From: Thermoanaerobaculia bacterium
Lineage (GTDB): Bacteria > Acidobacteriota > Thermoanaerobaculia > Multivoradales > JAHEKO01
Direction: 5' to 3'
DNA length: 64,000 nucleotides
Assembly: GCA_947259925.1 (NCBI GenBank)
Contig: CAMYOG010000002.1
Span: forward strand, 162,038-226,037
The notes below the pieces were generated by a model. It worked only from the letters and a program-made list of their open reading frames with translations. It was not told the DNA's origin and made no database searches. Each line of letters begins with the position of its first letter. Within the stretch, counting starts at the first letter, position 1. Below, in pieces: positions 46,372-56,859 of the stretch. The position numbers and the translations under genes are program-made.

Positions 46372-47778
46372 TCAGAACTCCAGGGTGTCGAGCACCTCGG
46401 GGTCCTCTTCGTCCCAGGCCAGTACGCTGTGGCAGACCTGGCAGTCCTGAGAGATCGTCTCGCCGTCGGCGGTAGCGTGCTCGTCGTCGTGACAGCGATA
46501 GCAGCCGGTCGACACCTCGTGGCCGATGTGATCCGGATAGGTTCCCCAGGTGACGTTCATGGCCGGAAAGACGTTGAAGGTGTAGAGCTCCGCAACCCGG
46601 TCGCCGGTGCCGGCCACCACGTCCGGCTGGCTGGCCATCATCTCCGGGTAGCTCTCGCGATAGAACCCTTCGATGCGCTCGCGGATGCCGGCCCGGGCGG
46701 CTTCGTGCGAGTCGTAGTCTTCACCCATGGCGGCGATCGCCTCGCGCCGGAGGTAGGGCAGCGACGGCAGATGGCCAGCGGCGAGCGCGGCGTCGACCTC
46801 TCTCTCCGGCGTGCTGTAGATGTGCGTTGGGCGGTTGTGACAGTCGACGCAGTCCATCGTCCGCCATTCCAGCTCGCCCGCCTCCTCCTCCCAGCCTTCC
46901 TCGGCTTGCAGCGGGCTCAAGAACGTCTTGGTCGTCTCCCTGTGTCGCATCTCGACGTCGTAGATGTTCTCCCGCGAGGGATCCGAGCGGTAGCGGATCT
47001 CGACGTCGGGATCGACGTGCCAGTGGATGCCATGCGAGTCGTCGGCCCGCTGGCCACCGACCCGCAGCAGCAGCACGGTCTTGAGCGGCGTGTTGGCCTC
47101 GTCGTCGGCGTGCCGATCGATCACCCTGAGCTTGTTGCCGACGAACCTGGTCGGCCAGTGGCACTCTTCGCAGGTCTCGCGCGCCGGGCGGAGATCGTGT
47201 ACCGGCGTGCCGATCGGCCGCGAATAGAGGTTGAAGGTCACCGAGATCACCTGCCAGGCTCCGGAGAGCTTGGACTTGGCGAACCAGTCCGCGCCGGCGC
47301 CGATGTGACACTCGACGCACTTGACCCGGGCGTGCGGCGAGCGGACATAGGCGGTGTGCTCGGGCTGCATGACCGAGTGACACGCCGTGCCGCAGAACTC
47401 GTTCGATTCCATAACCTCGACGCCTTTGTAGGTCGCGGTGGCGAAGATGATGACGTTGACGACCGAGAGCGCCACCACCGTCAGGACGATCCGGCGAGTC
47501 CGCCCGTGATTGAGGTCGATCACCGGGAAGAGCGGCCCTTCTCCACGCTGTGCCGCGTGCCTGTTCTCACGCCGGATCCCGATTGGAATCAGGATCAGGC
47601 CGATCGCCAGCACCGCCGGAAAGATCAGGTAGGCGAGGATCCCGATGTAGGGACCGCCTTCGAAGCCGACCACCTCCAGCAGGAAGAGAGTGAAGACGAT
47701 GGCACTGCTGAAGGTCACGATCGCCGCGCCCACCATGCTGATGGGATTGCGGGTCAGGGCGAGTACGAAGTTACGCAT
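46372..47778 (-). CDS. NapC/NirT-like hexahaem cytochrome with three N-terminal membrane helices
   Basis: 468 residues from ATG 47778, behind AAGGAG. Three hydrophobic segments (about 12-37, 43-66 and 95-115) precede the haem domain, whereas typical NapC has one. The first haem site is CGTACH, a CX3CH motif, followed by CVECH, CEECH, CVDCH, CYRCH and CQVCH. The segment ESNEFCGTACHSVM with SPHARVKCVECH is the NapC/NirT signature for a quinol-oxidising membrane cytochrome. It probably delivers quinol electrons to the multihaem proteins encoded beside it. Confidence 0.85.
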   Translation of the reverse strand: MRNFVLALTRNPISMVGAAIVTFSSAIVFTLFLLEVVGFEGGPYIGILAYLIFPAVLAIGLILIPIGIRRENRHAAQRGEGPLFPVIDLNHGRTRRIVLTVVALSVVNVIIFATATYKGVEVMESNEFCGTACHSVMQPEHTAYVRSPHARVKCVECHIGAGADWFAKSKLSGAWQVISVTFNLYSRPIGTPVHDLRPARETCEECHWPTRFVGNKLRVIDRHADDEANTPLKTVLLLRVGGQRADDSHGIHWHVDPDVEIRYRSDPSRENIYDVEMRHRETTKTFLSPLQAEEGWEEEAGELEWRTMDCVDCHNRPTHIYSTPEREVDAALAAGHLPSLPYLRREAIAAMGEDYDSHEAARAGIRERIEGFYRESYPEMMASQPDVVAGTGDRVAELYTFNVFPAMNVTWGTYPDHIGHEVSTGCYRCHDDEHATADGETISQDCQVCHSVLAWDEEDPEVLDTLEF

Positions 47779-47845
47779 GCGAGCTCCTTCTTCTGTGGGG
47801 CTACGCTACTGCCTCATAGGACGTCGGGGAACACTCGCTGGCGGG

Positions 47846-49240
47846 TCAGCTCCGGGAGGCCGTTGTCGGAGCGGCTGCCGGCGCCAGACGAGCGGTGAAG
47901 TGCCGAAGGTGCCGTGGCTGCTCCACGATTTTGAAGCCACTCAGCGACCGAGCGCTCTCGACCACCAGCGCGGCGACCTCGATCACGTAGTCGATGTGGC
48001 TCTTGGTGTACACGCGCCGCGGCATCGCCAGGCGCAGCAGCTCGAGCGCCGCGGTCGCCGGCTCCTCGCCCTCCGGCCCACCTCCGAACATGAGGCTGCC
48101 GATCTCCACGCCCCGCACGCCGCCCTCGACGTAGAAGGCACAGGCGAGCGCCTGGGCTGGAAACTCCGCGGCCGGGATATGGGGGAGGAAGGCGCCGGCG
48201 TCGATGTAGATCGCGTGGCCGCCGGGGGGCTGCACGATCGGCATGCCGACTCCGACCAGGCCTTCGCCGAGATAGCGGACGGAGGCGAGGCGATAGCGGA
48301 GATAGTCCTCACTGACCACCTCTCGCAAGCCGACGGCGATGGCGTCCAGATCGCGTCCGGCGAGACCGCCGTAGGTGGGGAAGCCTTCGGTCAGGATGAG
48401 CAGCTCGCGCTGCTGCTGGGCCAGGTGGTCGTCGTTGGTGCCGAGAAAGCCGCCGATGTTCGCCAGGCCGTCCTTTTTGGCGCTGAAGGTCGCGCCGTCC
48501 GCGAGCGCGAACGTCTCGCGTGCGATCGACTCTACCGAGCGGTCGGCGAAGCCGGGCTCGCGCAGCTTGATGAAGTAGGCGTTCTCGGCGAAGCGGCAGG
48601 CGTCCAGATAGAACGGCACGCCGGAGCGTCGGCAGAGTGCCTGGACCGCCCGCAGGTTCTCCATCGAGGCGGGCTGGCCGCCGCCGGAGTTGTTGGTGAT
48701 GGTGGCGATCACGCAGGCGACCCGTCCGGCCTCGGCGTCGAGCGCCTGCTCGAGCGCTGGGAGATCGAAGTTGCCTTTGAACGGATGCTCCTCCGACGGG
48801 TTGAGTGCCTCGGATGTCGGCAGGTCGAGGGCGCGCCCGCCCGCGAACTCGACGTTGGCGCGGGTGGTGTCGAAATGGGTGTTGCTGATCACCACCTTGC
48901 CGCCGACGCCCAGGCAGGAGAAGAGAATCCGCTCGGCCGCGCGTCCCTGGTGGGTGGGGATGATGTGCTGGAAGCCGGTCAGCTCGCGCACCCGGTCGCG
49001 GAATCGGTACCAGGAGTCGGCGCCGGCGTACGACTCGTCGCCACGCATCAGGCCGGCCCACTGCTCGGAGGACATCGCCCCGGTCCCCGAATCGGTCAGC
49101 AGGTCGATCAGGATCTCCTGCGCCGGGATTCGGAAGAGATTCCAGTCGGCTCGCTCCAGGATCTCCTGACGCTCCTGCCGCGTCGTCATTCGCAGCGGCT
49201 CGACCGTCTTGATCCGGAATGGCTCGACGATCGTCTTCAC
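47846..49240 (-). CDS. tnaA: Tryptophanase-type PLP beta-eliminating lyase
   Basis: 464 residues from GTG 49240, overlapping the upstream stop (GTGA). EPFRIKTVEPLRM at the start, LTDSGTGAMS, PTHQGRAAERI, the PLP lysine block FSAKKDG, EGFPTYGGLAGRD and LRHFTARL at the end are all family signatures. It contains IATITNNSGGGQP and GVEIGS, matching tryptophanase where tyrosine phenol-lyase has a substrate-binding Arg (MERG). It should cleave tryptophan to indole, pyruvate and ammonia. The NIGGFL after the lysine is more like tyrosine phenol-lyase, so substrate preference is not certain. Confidence 0.82.
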   Translation of the reverse strand: MKTIVEPFRIKTVEPLRMTTRQERQEILERADWNLFRIPAQEILIDLLTDSGTGAMSSEQWAGLMRGDESYAGADSWYRFRDRVRELTGFQHIIPTHQGRAAERILFSCLGVGGKVVISNTHFDTTRANVEFAGGRALDLPTSEALNPSEEHPFKGNFDLPALEQALDAEAGRVACVIATITNNSGGGQPASMENLRAVQALCRRSGVPFYLDACRFAENAYFIKLREPGFADRSVESIARETFALADGATFSAKKDGLANIGGFLGTNDDHLAQQQRELLILTEGFPTYGGLAGRDLDAIAVGLREVVSEDYLRYRLASVRYLGEGLVGVGMPIVQPPGGHAIYIDAGAFLPHIPAAEFPAQALACAFYVEGGVRGVEIGSLMFGGGPEGEEPATAALELLRLAMPRRVYTKSHIDYVIEVAALVVESARSLSGFKIVEQPRHLRHFTARLAPAAAPTTASRS

Positions 49241-49797
49241 GAGCGCAGCCTCTTGACCAGCGCCACCAGGACCGCAAACGCGTCGCGGATCGCGCTCGGC
49301 ACCAGGCGCACCGGCGGTGGCAGCCGAAAGATCCGGTTCCGATAGGCCGCCAGGGTGAGCAGCGCCTGCCGGTCCTCGGCGTTCAGGGTGACGCCGATCG
49401 CCTCCTGGGCGGACGCCCGGGAACGGCGGCAGGAGAAGCGACGATCTTCCCAGCCGCGATGCAGATCCGGTCCGACGCACTCTAGCGACTCCTCGGAAAG
49501 GAGATCGAGGACGTCGGCAAAGCGGAGAGCGCGCGGTACCTCGACCGCGTCCCGCCGCAGGTCGACCGTAGGCGGCGGCGAAGCGAGCAACGCACCGATG
49601 GTCGCCGGGAACTGGTCGCGCACCGGCACGAGCCTCTGGAAAGCGAGGATCTCGACGGCTCGCAGCCCGAGATCGAGCGATTCGCTCAGTGGGGCCAGGT
49701 CGTTTCCGGCCGCCCGGAACGCGGCCATCGCACCCTGCCAGAGTCGCCCCGCTTCCTCCTCGGGGCCGAGTGTCACGGCTTGCATGGTTTCGTTCAT
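49237..49797 (-). CDS. Conserved-looking soluble protein of unknown function, coupled to tnaA
   Basis: 186 residues from ATG 49797; a GTG at 49806 would add three. No signal peptide or membrane helix is evident. It is helix-rich, with two Cys (ECVGPD, FSCRRSR) and a basic end (LVKRLRS). I do not recognise a family. The stop overlaps the tnaA GTG by four bases, so the two are translationally coupled, which suggests a role with indole or amino-acid breakdown or simply co-expression. It is divergent from the hydrogenase operon. Confidence 0.6.
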   Translation of the reverse strand: MNETMQAVTLGPEEEAGRLWQGAMAAFRAAGNDLAPLSESLDLGLRAVEILAFQRLVPVRDQFPATIGALLASPPPTVDLRRDAVEVPRALRFADVLDLLSEESLECVGPDLHRGWEDRRFSCRRSRASAQEAIGVTLNAEDRQALLTLAAYRNRIFRLPPPVRLVPSAIRDAFAVLVALVKRLRS

Positions 49798-49904
49798 CGA
49801 AGCCACCCTTACGGCTCAATCTATGCACACCGCTGGTGTCGGAGACCACACTCCTGAAGGCGGTTCGCTCTCGGCCTCCGGCACTACCCGAAAGGAGGGT
49901 CCGC

Positions 49905-49922
49905 CCCGGTTTAGAATCCGGG
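49905..49922 (+). promoter_or_regulatory. TAGAAT element inside an inverted repeat, upstream of hydB
   Basis: TAGAAT (49912-49917) resembles a -10 box and lies between CCCGG (49905-49909) and CCGGG (49918-49922). No good -35 is found 16-18 bases upstream, so an activator or alternative sigma factor would be needed. A start near 49924 gives a 37-base leader to hydB. Confidence 0.35.
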
Positions 49923-49960
49923 TACAGTCGCGATGCGTGGAGCGTTGGCAGGGGAACGGA

Positions 49961-51073
<1,113 letters not shown>

Positions 51074-51086
51074 CAGGAGAGCCGAG

Positions 51087-51566
51087 GTGAGTCCCAAGAG
51101 CAAAGACCTGACCGAGGTGATCGGCCGACATCCTCTCTTCGCCGGCCTCGACCCGACTCATCTGGAGCTGGTTGCCGGTTGCGCGTCGAACGTCAGGTTC
51201 GCCGCCGGCCAGCAGATCCTGCAAGAGGGCAAGGTCGCCAACACGTTCTATCTGATCCGCTACGGGCGGGTATCGGTGGACGTCTACTCACCCGGCCGGG
51301 GCCGGGTGACCATCCAGACCCTGCACAAGGGCGACGTCCTCGGCTGGTCGTGGATCGTCGAGCCGTACCGCTGGCATCACGACGCCCGCGCTCTCGAGCT
51401 GACGCGGGCGCTGGCGTTCGAAGCGTCTTGTCTGCGCAAGAAGTCGGATGACGACCCGGCGTTCGGATATGCCCTCATCAGGCGCTTCGCGCCCCTGATC
51501 GCTCAAAGATTGGAGCGGGCTGAGCTCCAGCTGCTTGACGTCTATGGTCACGTTGCCCAGGTCTGA
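51087..51566 (+). CDS. Cyclic-nucleotide-binding-domain protein without a DNA-binding domain, in the hydrogenase operon
   Basis: 159 residues from GTG 51087, behind GGAGAG. The sequence is a single cNMP-binding (CRP-type) beta roll: [55 protein letters not shown]. The polypeptide ends after the roll and one helix, so the helix-turn-helix of CRP/FNR is missing. It is therefore more likely a ligand-sensing partner of the enzyme than a transcription factor. Its end overlaps hydG by 23 bases. Confidence 0.85.
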   Translation: MSPKSKDLTEVIGRHPLFAGLDPTHLELVAGCASNVRFAAGQQILQEGKVANTFYLIRYGRVSVDVYSPGRGRVTIQTLHKGDVLGWSWIVEPYRWHHDARALELTRALAFEASCLRKKSDDDPAFGYALIRRFAPLIAQRLERAELQLLDVYGHVAQV

Positions 51567-52404
51567 TCCGGCTGCGCTCGCAGATCCGATGGTGCCTCAC
51601 CCGTTTCGGGTCGAGAGGGTCCAGAGGGAGACCGCCGATACCTTCACGCTGACGCTCGAGCCGGCGGCAGCCGGGATCGAGATTCGGTACCGGCCCGGGC
51701 AGTTCAACATGCTCTACCTGTTCGGCGTCGGAGAGGTCCCGATCTCGGTGAGCGGCGATGCGGCGAGTCCCGTGCCCCTGCTCCACACGGTTCGCGTGGC
51801 CGGTGCCGTGACCCGGGGGATCTGTGAGCTCGGCCGCGGTGGCACGGTCGGCGTGCGCGGACCCTACGGTACTCCCTGGCCGGTCGAGCAGGCCGAGGGC
51901 TCGGATCTGCTGGTGATCGCCGGCGGCATCGGCCTGGCGCCGCTCCGATCGGTCGTCTACCACCTGATGGCGCACCGGGAGAAGTACGGGCGGGTCGCCA
52001 TTCTCTACGGCACCCGGAGCCCGGACGATCTGCTCTATCGCAGCGAGGTCGAGCAGTGGCGGGGACGGTTCGACCTGGACGTCGACGTCACCGTCGATCA
52101 CGCCGGCCTCAATTGGCACGGCCGTGTCGGCGTGGTGACCACCCTGATCCAGCAGGCGCAGTTCGACCCCGACAATACGGTCGCGATGGTCTGCGGGCCC
52201 GAGATCATGATGCGCTTCTGCGTCCGCGAGCTCGAAGACCAGGGTGTCGACCTCGGCGACATCCATATCTCGATGGAGCGCAACATGAAATGCGCCGTCG
52301 GTTTCTGTGGGCACTGTCAGTTCGGCCCCGAGTTCATCTGCAAGGACGGGCCGGTCTTTTCGTACCAGCGGATCGCCGATCTGCTCGACGTCCGGGAGGT
52401 GTGA
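51544..52404 (+). CDS. hydG: Group 3b hydrogenase gamma subunit (FAD/NAD(P)-binding)
   Basis: 286 residues from ATG 51544. A ferredoxin-reductase-type FAD domain ([21 protein letters not shown]) is followed by the NAD(P)-binding [17 protein letters not shown] and CGPEIMMRF, and by a C-terminal [2Fe-2S] site with Cys in [13 protein letters not shown] and FICKDG, as in PyrK. It exchanges electrons with NAD(P)H. The start overlaps the preceding gene, and its stop shares one base with the hydD ATG (TGATG). Confidence 0.92.
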   Translation: MVTLPRSDPAALADPMVPHPFRVERVQRETADTFTLTLEPAAAGIEIRYRPGQFNMLYLFGVGEVPISVSGDAASPVPLLHTVRVAGAVTRGICELGRGGTVGVRGPYGTPWPVEQAEGSDLLVIAGGIGLAPLRSVVYHLMAHREKYGRVAILYGTRSPDDLLYRSEVEQWRGRFDLDVDVTVDHAGLNWHGRVGVVTTLIQQAQFDPDNTVAMVCGPEIMMRFCVRELEDQGVDLGDIHISMERNMKCAVGFCGHCQFGPEFICKDGPVFSYQRIADLLDVREV

Positions 52405-53210
52405 TGGCGGTGGTGGAGAAGTCGAAGCCGAAGATCGCGGTCTGGAAGTTCGCCTCCTGCGACGGCTGTCAGCTGAGCCTGCTCAACTGCGAGGACGAGC
52501 TCCTGAACCTGCTCGGTGAGGTCGAGATCGGCTACTTTCTGGAGGCGTCGCGGGCCACGGTCGAGGGCCCCTACGACCTCTCGCTGGTCGAGGGGTCGAT
52601 CACCACCCCCCACGACGCGGAGCGGATCCACTCGGTCCGCCGTCGGTCGCGCCATCTGGTGACGATCGGAGCGTGCGCCACCGCCGGCGGCATCCAGGCG
52701 CTGCGCAACTTCCAGGACGTCGAGGAGTTCACCTCGATCGTCTATGCCTCGCCGCAGTACATCTCGACACTACGCAAGTCGACGGCGATCGCCGACCACG
52801 TCAAGGTCGACTTGGAGCTCCGCGGCTGCCCGATCGACAAGGGCCAGCTGCTGGAGGTGATCGGCGCGTTCCTGGCCGGGCGCAAGCCCGGGATCCCGAG
52901 CCACAGCGTCTGTCTCGAGTGCAAGCGGCAGGGGACTGTCTGTGTGATGGTGGCGCACGGCACCCCCTGCCTCGGTCCGGTGACGCAGGCGGGGTGCAGA
53001 GCGCTCTGTCCGAGCTACTCGCGCGGCTGCTTCGGCTGCTTCGGACCGATGGAGAGCCCGAACACCGCGTCGCTGAGCGACCGCTGGCGCCAGCTGGGGG
53101 AGGGGAACCACAACCTGATCCGAGCCTTTCGAACGTTCAACGCATACGCCGACGCCTTCCGCAAGGAGAGCGAGGCGCTCGAAGTCCTGGGAACGCGAGA
53201 TGCCAGATAA
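52404..53210 (+). CDS. hydD: Group 3b [NiFe]-hydrogenase small subunit
   Basis: 268 residues from ATG 52404, with GGGAGG just upstream. [19 protein letters not shown] carries the first Cys ligands of the proximal cluster, [15 protein letters not shown] and [14 protein letters not shown] the rest, and the C-terminal region ([36 protein letters not shown]) ligates the additional [4Fe-4S] clusters. It is cytoplasmic, with no Tat signal. It pairs with HydA; the genes overlap by 11 bases. Confidence 0.93.
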   Translation: MAVVEKSKPKIAVWKFASCDGCQLSLLNCEDELLNLLGEVEIGYFLEASRATVEGPYDLSLVEGSITTPHDAERIHSVRRRSRHLVTIGACATAGGIQALRNFQDVEEFTSIVYASPQYISTLRKSTAIADHVKVDLELRGCPIDKGQLLEVIGAFLAGRKPGIPSHSVCLECKRQGTVCVMVAHGTPCLGPVTQAGCRALCPSYSRGCFGCFGPMESPNTASLSDRWRQLGEGNHNLIRAFRTFNAYADAFRKESEALEVLGTRDAR

Positions 53211-54528
53211 GGGCGAGGGGAACGGTGGGAGCTTCACGGTCAGCGTCGAGGCGCTGGCGCGTGTCGAGGGCGAGGGGGGTATGTGGGTGGCGGTCAGGGA
53301 CGGACGCGTCGCCGAGGTCAAGCTGAACATCTACGAGCCGCCGCGCTTCTTCGAGGGCTTCATGCGCGGTCGCCGCTTCAACGAGGCGCCCGACATCACG
53401 GCGCGGATCTGCGGTATCTGTCCCGTGGCGTATCAGATGAGCTCGTGTCACGCGATGGAGATGGCGTGCGGAGTGGTGGTCGACGGCCCACTCCGGAGCC
53501 TGCGCCGCCTGCTCTACTGCGGCGAGTGGATCGAGAGTCACGCGCTGCACGTCTTCATGCTCCATGCGCCGGACTTCCTGGGCTACGAGAGCGCGATCCA
53601 CATGGCTCAGGACCATCCCGAGGTCGTCCAGACCGCACTCAAGCTCAAGAAGGTGGGCAACGACATCCTGGCGCTGCTCGGGGGACGGGCGGTGCATCCG
53701 ATCAACGTGCGCGTCGGCGGCTTCTATCGGCTGCCGTCCAAGCGCCAGTTCGCGGCCCTCCTCGAGCCGCTGGAGTGGGCGCGCTCGGCCTGCCTCGAGA
53801 CGCTCGATCTGGCGGCGGGCTTCGACTTCCCCGACTTCGAGCAGGACTACGAGTTCGTCGCCCTGCGACATCCCGACGAGTACCCGTTCAACGAAGGCCG
53901 GCTGGTCTCTGACAAAGGGCTCGATATCGACATCGAGGACTACGACGCCCATTTCGAGGAGATCCACGTCGAGCACTCGAACGCGCTGCACGCGCGACTC
54001 AAGGGGCGCGGCAACTACTTCGTCGGTCCCCTGGCGCGCTACAGCCTCAACTTCGACAGGCTCTCGCCGCTGGCCCAGGAAGCGGCGCGCAGGGCGGGGC
54101 TCGAGCCGGTTTGCCGCAACCCGTTCAAGAGCATTCTGGTCCGACTGGTCGAGCTCGTCTGGGCGTGCGACGAGGCGCTGCGGATCCTCGGTGACGTGGA
54201 GTTACCCACGACGCCGTCCGTCCCCGTCGAGCCACGGGACGGCATCGGCCACGGCTGCACCGAGGCACCGCGCGGCATCCTCTATCACCGCTACCGGATC
54301 GACGCCGAGGGCTCGATCCTCGACGCCACGATCATCCCGCCCACCTCGCAGAACCAGCCGACGATCGAGTCCGACCTGGCCCGCTTCGTCGAACAGAACC
54401 TGACGCTCTCGCACGAGGATCTGACCTGGCAGTGCGAGCAGGCGATTCGGAACTACGACCCGTGCATCTCCTGTGCGACGCACTTCCTGGAGCTGGAACT
54501 GGTGGACGCGGACGCCGAGGGTGACTAG
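53200..54528 (+). CDS. hydA: Group 3b [NiFe]-hydrogenase large (catalytic) subunit
   Basis: 442 residues from ATG 53200. The N-terminal nickel site is [11 protein letters not shown] (about 67-77) and the C-terminal one is DPCISCATH, followed by a 14-residue tail. These supply the four Cys ligands of the Ni-Fe centre. The enzyme interconverts H2 with protons and NAD(P)H; some members also reduce sulfur. A maturation protease gene overlaps its end by eight bases, consistent with processing of the C-terminal tail. Confidence 0.95.
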   Translation: MPDKGEGNGGSFTVSVEALARVEGEGGMWVAVRDGRVAEVKLNIYEPPRFFEGFMRGRRFNEAPDITARICGICPVAYQMSSCHAMEMACGVVVDGPLRSLRRLLYCGEWIESHALHVFMLHAPDFLGYESAIHMAQDHPEVVQTALKLKKVGNDILALLGGRAVHPINVRVGGFYRLPSKRQFAALLEPLEWARSACLETLDLAAGFDFPDFEQDYEFVALRHPDEYPFNEGRLVSDKGLDIDIEDYDAHFEEIHVEHSNALHARLKGRGNYFVGPLARYSLNFDRLSPLAQEAARRAGLEPVCRNPFKSILVRLVELVWACDEALRILGDVELPTTPSVPVEPRDGIGHGCTEAPRGILYHRYRIDAEGSILDATIIPPTSQNQPTIESDLARFVEQNLTLSHEDLTWQCEQAIRNYDPCISCATHFLELELVDADAEGD

Positions 54529-55015
54529 CCGGCCCGTCGAGTCGAAGGGTGGTCGGTGCCTGGTGGTCGGCGTCGGCAATCCGATGCGCGGCGACGACGG
54601 TGCGGGTCACGCGGTGGTCGATGAGCTGCGCCGCCTGGCGCCGGCCGGCGTCGACCTCACGACCGCTTCGGGCGATGCGGCTGAGCTGATCGAGAGCTGG
54701 AGCTCGGCCGAGCACGTGATCGTCGTCGACGCCAGCGCCTCCGGTCAGCCGGCCGGTACGGTCAGCCATTTCGACGCCGTCCACGAACCGGTGCCGGCGC
54801 GCATGCGCGGCTCTTCGAGCCACGGCCTCGGCGTCGGGGAGGCGGTGGAGCTGGCGCGCGCGGTGGGGCGGCTCCCGGCGCGGCTCGAGGTCTACGCGCT
54901 CGAGGGGCGCGACTTCTCCTCCGGAGCCGCACTTTCGGCCGAGGTACTCCGAGCCGCCCGGGCGCTCGCCCGCGGACTAGCCGGGTCCCTCTCGCCGACC
55001 GCCCTCGACGGGTAG
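54521..55015 (+). CDS. Hydrogenase maturation protease
   Basis: 164 residues from GTG 54521, behind [23 protein letters not shown] is the signature of the HyaD/HycI family and supplies the acidic metal-binding residues; VIVVDAS and [13 protein letters not shown] provide the others. It removes the C-terminal peptide of the large subunit after nickel insertion. It should be specific for the HydA encoded just upstream. Its 3' end overlaps the opposite-strand gene by 39 bases. Confidence 0.9.
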   Translation: MTSRPVESKGGRCLVVGVGNPMRGDDGAGHAVVDELRRLAPAGVDLTTASGDAAELIESWSSAEHVIVVDASASGQPAGTVSHFDAVHEPVPARMRGSSSHGLGVGEAVELARAVGRLPARLEVYALEGRDFSSGAALSAEVLRAARALARGLAGSLSPTALDG

Positions 55016-55327
55016 GTCCAGAGCTCGCAGACCGGCGATGAAATCGTCGGCGATCGCCCACGCGGCGTCCCAGTCCTTCTCCGCGATCCGGGTGCTGATC
55101 TCCGCGCATACCTCGCGGCAGCCACCGGCCTGCTGGTAGGCGATACAGAAGGCACACGCGTCGGCGTCCGGCTGCCCCTGCGCCGTCCTCTCCTGGGCCG
55201 CCTCGTCACAGAGCGGACAGATCAGGTTGATGTCGGTTAGCAGGTCGGTCGGGTGGGCACTCCCCAGCGAGCTCCGGATCTTTTCCCAAAGCCGGACGGT
55301 CTCGTCTCTTGCTTCGGACCAGCTCAT
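54977..55327 (-). CDS. Small Cys-rich protein of unknown function, antisense-overlapping the maturation protease gene
   Basis: 116 residues from ATG 55327, with GGAGGGATCCC immediately before it, an unusually clear ribosome site. Six Cys occur in CPLC, CAFC and CREVC, suggesting a metal-binding core; no family is recognised. It ends inside the protease gene on the other strand. The convergent position beside the hydrogenase operon might mean a regulatory or metal-handling link, but this is not shown. Confidence 0.6.
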   Translation of the reverse strand: MSWSEARDETVRLWEKIRSSLGSAHPTDLLTDINLICPLCDEAAQERTAQGQPDADACAFCIAYQQAGGCREVCAEISTRIAEKDWDAAWAIADDFIAGLRALDLPVEGGRREGPG

Positions 55328-55500
55328 GGGATCCCTCCTGGTATCCGATGGTAGCGGTCGGGGAGGCCCGCTGCGCCACCCGACGGGGCTGGGCGGGCAG
55401 TGTCAGCGGACGAGCGCTGCCGCCGCCCACAAGGACGTGGTCGACCGGTCCTACGCGGGGTACGTTCGCCGCAGAACCGGCCAAGGAGAGCTACACGACG

Positions 55501-56859
55501 ATGACAGAGCCATCAGCCACAGCAGTTCGACAGGAGGAGCTCAACCCCTACCGGATCGCGCAGCTCCAGTTCGACCTGGCGGCGCGTTACATCCCCGATC
55601 TCAAGAAGGGGCTGATCGAGTTCCTCAAGCGGCCCGCTCGGACGCTGACGATCGAGTTTCCGATCCAGACCGAGCGCGGCAACGTCCGGAACTTCGTCGG
55701 CTACCGGGTCCTCCACAACAACGTCCGCGGCCCCGGCAAAGGCGGCATCCGCTACCACCCCGACGTGACCGCCGACGAGGTGCGAGCACTCGCATCGTGG
55801 ATGACCTGGAAGTGCGCCGTGGTCGACGTGCCGTTCGGAGGAGCGAAGGGTGGCATCGTCTGCAACCCGAAACGACTGACGCAGGCGGATCTGCGCCGGA
55901 TCACCCGGCGCTTCATCTCCGATCTCGGCGACCAGATCGGACCCCACACCGACGTGCCGGCCCCGGACGTCAACACCAACGCCGACACGATGGCCTGGAT
56001 CTACGACACCTACCACGTCATGCACCAGGGCGAGGACAACCTGCCGGTGGTGACCGGCAAGCCGCTCGACATCGGTGGATCGCTGGGCCGCCGCGAGGCG
56101 ACCGCTCGCGGCTGTCTCTTTTCGGCCGAGTGCGCCCTGGCGCGGGGGCTGGTCCCGGACGTCGATCAGCTCGACGGCGCCACCGTGGTCATTCAGGGCT
56201 TCGGCAACGCGGGTTCGATCGCCGCCGAGCTGTTCGCCGAGCAGGGCGCCAAGATCATCGCGGTCAGTGACACCGGCGGCGCGGTCCTCAACCGGAGGGG
56301 CATCAAGCCGGCGAAGGCGATCGCCCACAAGCAGGCGACCGGCTCGGTCGTCGGGCTCAGGGGCACCAAGGAGATCGCCGACGAGGAGCTGCTGGCACTC
56401 GAGTGCGACATCCTGATTCCGGCGGCGCTGGAGAATCAGATTCGCGGAGACAACGCCGATCGTGTGCGGGCGCGCCTGATCGTCGAGGCCGCCAACGGCC
56501 CGACCACGCCGGTAGCCGACGAGATCCTGGCCGAGAACGGTGTCGTCGTTCTGCCGGACATCCTGGCAAACGCGGGTGGTGTGACCGTCAGCTACTACGA
56601 GTGGGTGCAGAACCTCGAGCACCAGCAGTGGGATCTCGAAGAGGTGAACGCGAAGCTCCGGCGAAAGATGGAGCGCGCTACGGACGCCGTGATCGACGAG
56701 CGGGAGCGGGTGAACGGCGGCCTGTCGGAGCTCAACTCGAAGGTGAAGGGGGCAAAGTCGAAGACGACGCTCGGACTCGTCTCGCTGCGTACGGCGGCGT
56801 TCATCCTGGCGATCCGTCGGGTCGCCAACGTCGCGCTGGAGCGAGGGATCTGGCCGTGA
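55501..56859 (+). CDS. gdhA: Glutamate dehydrogenase (Glu/Leu/Phe/Val family)
   Basis: 452 residues from ATG 55501. The catalytic lysine block PFGGAKGGI, substrate-binding FVGYRVLHNN and GPGKGGIRYHPD, PAPDVNTN, KPLDIGGSLGR and the dinucleotide-binding GFGNAGSIAAE identify it. It interconverts glutamate and 2-oxoglutarate with ammonia. Cofactor preference cannot be read with confidence. An AAGGAG lies 13 bases before the ATG, rather far. It overlaps the CBS gene by four bases. Confidence 0.93.
   Translation: MTEPSATAVRQEELNPYRIAQLQFDLAARYIPDLKKGLIEFLKRPARTLTIEFPIQTERGNVRNFVGYRVLHNNVRGPGKGGIRYHPDVTADEVRALASWMTWKCAVVDVPFGGAKGGIVCNPKRLTQADLRRITRRFISDLGDQIGPHTDVPAPDVNTNADTMAWIYDTYHVMHQGEDNLPVVTGKPLDIGGSLGRREATARGCLFSAECALARGLVPDVDQLDGATVVIQGFGNAGSIAAELFAEQGAKIIAVSDTGGAVLNRRGIKPAKAIAHKQATGSVVGLRGTKEIADEELLALECDILIPAALENQIRGDNADRVRARLIVEAANGPTTPVADEILAENGVVVLPDILANAGGVTVSYYEWVQNLEHQQWDLEEVNAKLRRKMERATDAVIDERERVNGGLSELNSKVKGAKSKTTLGLVSLRTAAFILAIRRVANVALERGIWP

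Noticed and set aside
47846-49240. Tyrosine phenol-lyase instead of tryptophanase
   Set aside because: GVEIGS replaces the TPL MERG segment with its phenol-binding Arg, and ATITNNSGGGQP matches tryptophanase; only NIGGFL favours TPL.
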